A stretch of DNA of 64,000 nucleotides. Source: Deltaproteobacteria bacterium (GTDB taxonomy: Bacteria; Myxococcota_A; UBA9160; SZUA-336). The translations under genes and the position numbers were made by a program. Positions 60,480 to 64,000 of this stretch are shown piece by piece. Where the stretch lies: assembly GCA_029261925.1 (NCBI GenBank), contig JAJDAJ010000073.1, positions 33,000 through 96,999 of the forward strand. Direction: 5' to 3'. The notes under the pieces were generated by a model. The model was not told the origin of the DNA, ran no database searches, and was given only the letters and a program-made list of their open reading frames with translations. Each line of letters opens with the position of its first letter. Position 1 is the stretch's first letter.

Positions 60480-61616
60480 GTGAGGGTCGACAAGCGCGTC
60501 GTCATCATCCTGGCCGTGATCGCGGTCGTGTCGGTCCGGTTCTGGACCGGCTCGCGCTACCCGTCCCTCCACGAGAAGGCGGTCATGGGGGGCAGCGCGC
60601 AGCTCGAGGATCCACTCAGCTTCGAGGCCCTGATCCCGCTTCAGCCCCACCACTCGGCTCGGGAGCGCGTGGTGTACACGACTCTCAACTGGCTGAAGAC
60701 CAACCGGCGGGGCATGACCTTCGGGCTGATGCTGGGGGCGGGACTGCTGACCTTGATCGGAATTCTCCCTCAACGGGGCTACCAGAGCGGCTTTGCGAAC
60801 ACTCTTCTCGGCGTCGCAACGGGTGTCCCACTAGGTGTCTGCGTGAACTGTTCGGCTCCCGTGGCCCAGGGGATGCATGACGGGGGCGCGCGCCTGGAGA
60901 CCACGCTCGCGACCATGTTCAGCTCACCGACGCTGAATGTCGTCGTTCTCACGATGGTCTTCTCGATGTTTCCGCCCTACCTGAGCATCACCAAGGTGGC
61001 GCTGACGTTGCTCTTCGTCGTGGGCATGATTCCACTGCTGACGCGGACCGTGTTCCGGAAGGAGCGCCTGAAGACCTACGACGACAGCGTCTGTCCAGGG
61101 CCGCCGCCGCACCGCGGGCCACCGAGCGAGACCTGGCTTGCGGCCCTGTGGGGCACGGCCGTCGCGCTGACTCGCAACCTCTGGTACATCGTGAAGCGAA
61201 CGGTACCGCTCATGCTCCTGGCCGGCCTGCTGGGCGCGCTCGTGGCGACGTTCCTGCCTCTCGATCGGATCGTTTCCGGCGAGCCGAGCCTCGGGGTGCT
61301 GTTCGCGGTGGCCGGCATTGGGATCTTTCTGCCGGTTCCGGTGGCCTTCGACGTGGTGGTGGCGGCGGTGTTGCTGAGCGCCGGTGCTCCCGTCATCTAC
61401 GTGATGGTGCTCCTGTTCACGCTGGGCATCTTCAGCGTGTATCCGTTCTCCATCGTGTGGCGCTCGATCTCGGGCCGGGTGGCCGTGACGCTCGCGGGCG
61501 TGCTCGTTGTCCTGGGGCTCGCTGGAGGCCTCATCGCACAGCACTTCCATGACCGCGAAGTTCCCGCGCTGCTGGAGCTGCTCGACGACGAGCTGCACGG
61601 GGATGGCGGGACCTGA
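60480..61616 (+). CDS. Permease (DUF318/SO_0444-like)
   Basis: 378 residues with about nine membrane helices. The conserved block GVPLGVCVNCSAPVAQGM, followed by RLETTLATMFSSPTLNVVVL, is characteristic of this permease family, whose members include metal and arsenic exporters; the Cys pair may bind a metal. N-terminal region (about 1-80) has one helix and a periplasmic segment. The GTG at 60480-60482 gives a sensible start; no strong Shine-Dalgarno. The 256 bases upstream show nothing recognisable. Confidence 0.82.
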   Translation: MRVDKRVVIILAVIAVVSVRFWTGSRYPSLHEKAVMGGSAQLEDPLSFEALIPLQPHHSARERVVYTTLNWLKTNRRGMTFGLMLGAGLLTLIGILPQRGYQSGFANTLLGVATGVPLGVCVNCSAPVAQGMHDGGARLETTLATMFSSPTLNVVVLTMVFSMFPPYLSITKVALTLLFVVGMIPLLTRTVFRKERLKTYDDSVCPGPPPHRGPPSETWLAALWGTAVALTRNLWYIVKRTVPLMLLAGLLGALVATFLPLDRIVSGEPSLGVLFAVAGIGIFLPVPVAFDVVVAAVLLSAGAPVIYVMVLLFTLGIFSVYPFSIVWRSISGRVAVTLAGVLVVLGLAGGLIAQHFHDREVPALLELLDDELHGDGGT

Positions 61617-61813
61617 TCTGCTGCGTGGCATTCGCTGCGGCTGGCCGAGCCAGCCGCAGCACAGATCGGCGTTGTGCGGGTTCTGCAGCGCCAGGAAGTC
61701 GACCGCTGTTCCCAGTGGAAGAGCGGCCGGTTCCCGCGAGCGTGCCGGCTACATCCGCTGCGAGCGCGGGCAGCCAGATTCCCCGACCGGGTGACGCAAG
61801 CCGGCCCGGAGCG

Positions 61814-63028
61814 CTACGGGCGCGGGGGGAGCTCCAGATCGAGCCGCTGGACGGCCTTCACGAAGATGTTGGCCTCGTACGCGGGCGGCGCGAGGAGCCG
61901 CGGGGCCCCGAGGCGGCGGGTGAGCTCCTCGAGCGCGACGCGCAGGGTGAGGCGCGCCAGGCTCGCGCCGAGGCAGTAGTGCGTGCCGAGGCCGAAGGCC
62001 ACGTGCGGGTTCGGTCGGCGGGCGAGGTCGAGGCGATCCGGGTCGTCGAAGACGGCCTCGTCCCGATTGGCCGAGGGGTAGACCAGCACGATCCGGTCGC
62101 CCGCGGCGACCGGCGCGTCGCCGATGCGCGTCGCGACGCGCGCCGTGCGGAACATGTTGTTCAGCGGCGTGATGTAGCGCAGCAGCTCCTCGACCGCGTC
62201 GGGAACGCGAGCCGGATCCGCCGCCAGCCAGGCCCAGGCGTCGGACTGCCCGGCCAGGAGCACCATGGCGTGGCCCAGCGCCGTGCGCGTGGTCTCGGCG
62301 CCGCCCGAGATCAGCAGCGAGAGCTCGTTCCACATGGTCAGCCGGCGGACCGGCTCGCCGTCGATCTCACCCTGGGCCCACATCGAGATCAGGTCGTCGC
62401 GGGGCGCGCGCCGGCGCTGCGCGAGCGTGTGGTCGAGGAGCTCGCCCACGTCGGCCATCGCCAGGTTGCTGTCGTTGCTGGCGCTCACGTCCGACAGCAG
62501 CCGGTCCACGCGCATCAGCCGCTCGGACCAGACCTTCAGGTCGCGCCAGTGCACGTCGTCGAAGCCGATCAGCCGGCAGGTGAGCGTCGCGGGCACGCGG
62601 GCGGCGAAGGCATCGACCCATTCCACACGGCCGTCCGCGGCGAAGCGCTCGATGCACGCGACCACCAGGCGGCGGATACCGGCCTCGCTGGCCGCGACCA
62701 CCCGGGGCGTGAAGCGCGCCGAGATCAGGCGCCGCTGTGCGGCGTGGCGCGGGTCGTCCAGGCTGATCATGGTCTGCTCGTCGGGGATGCGGATCGAGCG
62801 ATAGCCGCGGCTGCTCACGAAGACGTCGGCCCGCCGCTCCACCTCGCGCAGATCCGCCATGCGCGTGACCGCGCGGAGCCCGTTGCGCGCGTCGAGGTAC
62901 AGCGGCTCGTGCGCGCGCATCCAGCGATAGGCCGGGTGCGGATCGCCCACGTGGAAGTCCGGGTCGAGCAGGTCGACCGCGGGCCGGCTCGCCGCGGAGC
63001 CGGCGGGCTCAGTCCTCGAGCTGCGCAC
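61814..63028 (-). CDS. Cytochrome P450 (bacterial class I type)
   Basis: 404 residues. Heme loop VAFGLGTHYCLGASLARL (Cys near 352), K-helix E-x-x-R in VEELLRYITP and I-helix LISGGAETTRTAL. No membrane anchor. The GTG start overlaps the end of the upstream SnoaL-like gene by 20 bases, so expression is coupled. It is the last gene of an operon with the SnoaL-like protein and a Rieske oxygenase. Redox partners are not in the window. Confidence 0.93.
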   Translation of the reverse strand: MRSSRTEPAGSAASRPAVDLLDPDFHVGDPHPAYRWMRAHEPLYLDARNGLRAVTRMADLREVERRADVFVSSRGYRSIRIPDEQTMISLDDPRHAAQRRLISARFTPRVVAASEAGIRRLVVACIERFAADGRVEWVDAFAARVPATLTCRLIGFDDVHWRDLKVWSERLMRVDRLLSDVSASNDSNLAMADVGELLDHTLAQRRRAPRDDLISMWAQGEIDGEPVRRLTMWNELSLLISGGAETTRTALGHAMVLLAGQSDAWAWLAADPARVPDAVEELLRYITPLNNMFRTARVATRIGDAPVAAGDRIVLVYPSANRDEAVFDDPDRLDLARRPNPHVAFGLGTHYCLGASLARLTLRVALEELTRRLGAPRLLAPPAYEANIFVKAVQRLDLELPPRP

Positions 63029-63788
63029 GCAGCTCGAACCGGCCCGTGATCACGTGCGCCGCGGCGATCGAGCCGCCGTCCACGCGGACCAGGCCGGCGC
63101 AGTGCAGCACCACCGGACGGCCCACGCCTCCGTCCACGCCGGCCAGGCCGCCGCGGTAGGCCCCGGCGAGCGTGGCGTGGAAGGCCGCGCGCGGCCCCGC
63201 CGTGAACAGGTCGTTGATCACGACCGACTCCACGTCGACGAGCGAGGCGCCGGGACCGACCTCGCGCGAGTCGTCGATCACCACGTCGGCCGCGTTGCGC
63301 AGGTCGCCCTTGGCGAGCCAGGCCCGCGCCGCCGCCTCGGTGGCGGGATCGGGCGGCACGGCGCGCGTGCTCGTCCAGGGATCGATGTGCGGCGGCTCGA
63401 GCGCGTGGGGCACCCCCGTGCGCGCCTGGATCTGTCGCGCCTCGTAGTCCTGCTCGACCCAGTTCTCGAGCAGCTGCTCGCCGTTCCAGCGGTACACGCC
63501 GATCCCGCCCCAGCACGTCAGGCTGCCGTCGGGCTCGGCGGTGTGCTCGCTGAAGCGCATCGCCAGTCGCTCGCCGCTGGTCACCAGCTCGTGCACGAGC
63601 AGGCCCAGCCCCGGGCACTCGTCGAGCAGTGCACGCACGCCGGGAATGTAGTCCTGGTCGCGGCGGTAGGCCTGCCCGCCCATGTGCACCACGTACTCCG
63701 GCGCCATGATCTCCTTGCAGACGCTCTGGTCGTGCGAGCAGGTGTAGTCGATGCAGTAGCGGCGCATCAGCGCGACGAAGGGCTCCAT
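63009..63788 (-). CDS. SnoaL-like/ester-cyclase-type protein, two-domain
   Basis: 259 residues. The first 130 residues follow the SnoaL/NTF2 pattern: FVALMRRYCIDYTCSHDQ, MAPEYVVHMGGQAYRRDQDY, LVHELVTSGERLAMRFSEHT, GGIGVYRWNGEQLLENWVEQ. The second half (about 140-259) is a second barrel-like domain (DVVIDDSREVGPGASLVDVE, GGSIAAAHVITGRFELR). Likely an isomerase, hydratase or binding subunit. Its ATG overlaps the Rieske oxygenase stop (TGATG). Confidence 0.75.
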   Translation of the reverse strand: MEPFVALMRRYCIDYTCSHDQSVCKEIMAPEYVVHMGGQAYRRDQDYIPGVRALLDECPGLGLLVHELVTSGERLAMRFSEHTAEPDGSLTCWGGIGVYRWNGEQLLENWVEQDYEARQIQARTGVPHALEPPHIDPWTSTRAVPPDPATEAAARAWLAKGDLRNAADVVIDDSREVGPGASLVDVESVVINDLFTAGPRAAFHATLAGAYRGGLAGVDGGVGRPVVLHCAGLVRVDGGSIAAAHVITGRFELRAQLED

Positions 63789-64000
63789 CAGTCCTCCACG
63801 AACGGCTCGAGCAGGGGTGCCACGCGCAGCCGCTCCGGAACCCGCCCGGGGCCGATCCTGCGGTCGATCTCCTCGTGCAGGTAGTACACGCGCCGCTCCT
63901 GGTAGCCACAGACCAGGGAGTCGAGCGCGCCGGCATCGAGGCCGCGCTGCAAGCTCTGCAGGATGCCCAGGTCCGCGTCGAGCGTCTGCCAGAGGAAGCC
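63788..64000 (-). CDS. Rieske-type ring-hydroxylating oxygenase alpha subunit, C-terminal part
   Basis: The last 70 residues of a protein entering from the right edge. DADLGILQSLQRGLDAG and CGYQERRVYYLHEEIDRRIG match the C-terminal end of Rieske oxygenase alpha subunits, after the mononuclear-iron domain; the iron ligands lie off the window. First gene of a coupled operon with the SnoaL-like protein and P450. It would oxygenate an aromatic or alicyclic substrate. Confidence 0.75.
   Translation of the reverse strand, partial: GFLWQTLDADLGILQSLQRGLDAGALDSLVCGYQERRVYYLHEEIDRRIGPGRVPERLRVAPLLEPFVED

Overview
The window is about 70% G+C with densely packed genes on both strands. Two TonB-dependent receptors, PEP-CTERM-type sorting tails and an RND/MMPL pump point to a diderm (Gram-negative) bacterium. 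Dockerin and TSP3-like repeats, many CaiB/BaiF CoA-transferases, cytochromes P450, Baeyer-Villiger-type monooxygenases and F420-type oxidoreductases would fit an environmental deltaproteobacterial-grade lineage (Myxococcota, Binatota or relatives). That placement is inference; no marker gene in the window settles it.

Region 1 (1-41.2 kb) is mostly catabolic: lactate permease-type transporter, enoyl-CoA hydratases, an AMP-dependent acyl-CoA ligase, two TonB receptors, a P450, two flavin monooxygenases, a CocE/NonD hydrolase, an ADH, a TauD dioxygenase next to an amidohydrolase, and five CaiB/BaiF genes encoding six transferase domains. Two of these genes overlap by 4 nt (19925-21157 and 18657-19928) and look like the separated halves of the 846-residue fused protein at 30863-33403. 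In both arrangements one half keeps the catalytic Asp and the other lacks it. At 37332-40169 a CoA-transferase, a thiolase-fold protein with an Ltp2-like Tyr pair and a DUF35 Zn-ribbon/OB protein form a unit resembling the retro-aldolase module of steroid side-chain degradation. Together the genes suggest uptake and oxidative plus CoA-dependent breakdown of hydrophobic, perhaps terpenoid or steroid-like compounds; the substrate is not known.

Region 2 (41.4-54.2 kb) is rich in secreted proteins: a spondin-domain protein, PEP-CTERM-like proteins, dockerin-bearing proteins, a beta-helix protein and a frameshifted tail-collar-like protein. Interspersed are an amidohydrolase pair in which one member has lost metal ligands, a NIPSNAP-like protein and a MarC-like protein.

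Region 3 (54.2-58.3 kb) is gene debris around a tRNA-Arg(UCU): a twice-frameshifted secreted protein, a tyrosine-integrase C-terminus next to the tRNA 3' end, and tail fragments of a PEP-CTERM protein and a VOC protein. Between these lies an intact 859-residue lipoprotein combining a zinc-peptidase-like domain, TPR repeats and a VWA domain. Region 4 (58.3-64 kb) holds DUF6933 and hypothetical genes, a secreted methyltransferase, a permease and a translationally coupled P450 / SnoaL-like / Rieske oxygenase operon running off the right edge.

Two signals cut across genes. First, a 13-bp near-palindrome GGTGCCWGGCACC occurs seven times: three in frame inside the permease gene, one inside the ligase gene and three in the intergenic region between the ligase and the first TonB receptor. 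Second, at least eight starts without a Shine-Dalgarno sequence have a -10-like TANNNT hexamer six (once seven) bases before the start codon, which predicts leaderless mRNAs. No rRNA, CRISPR array, intact insertion sequence or replication origin was seen.
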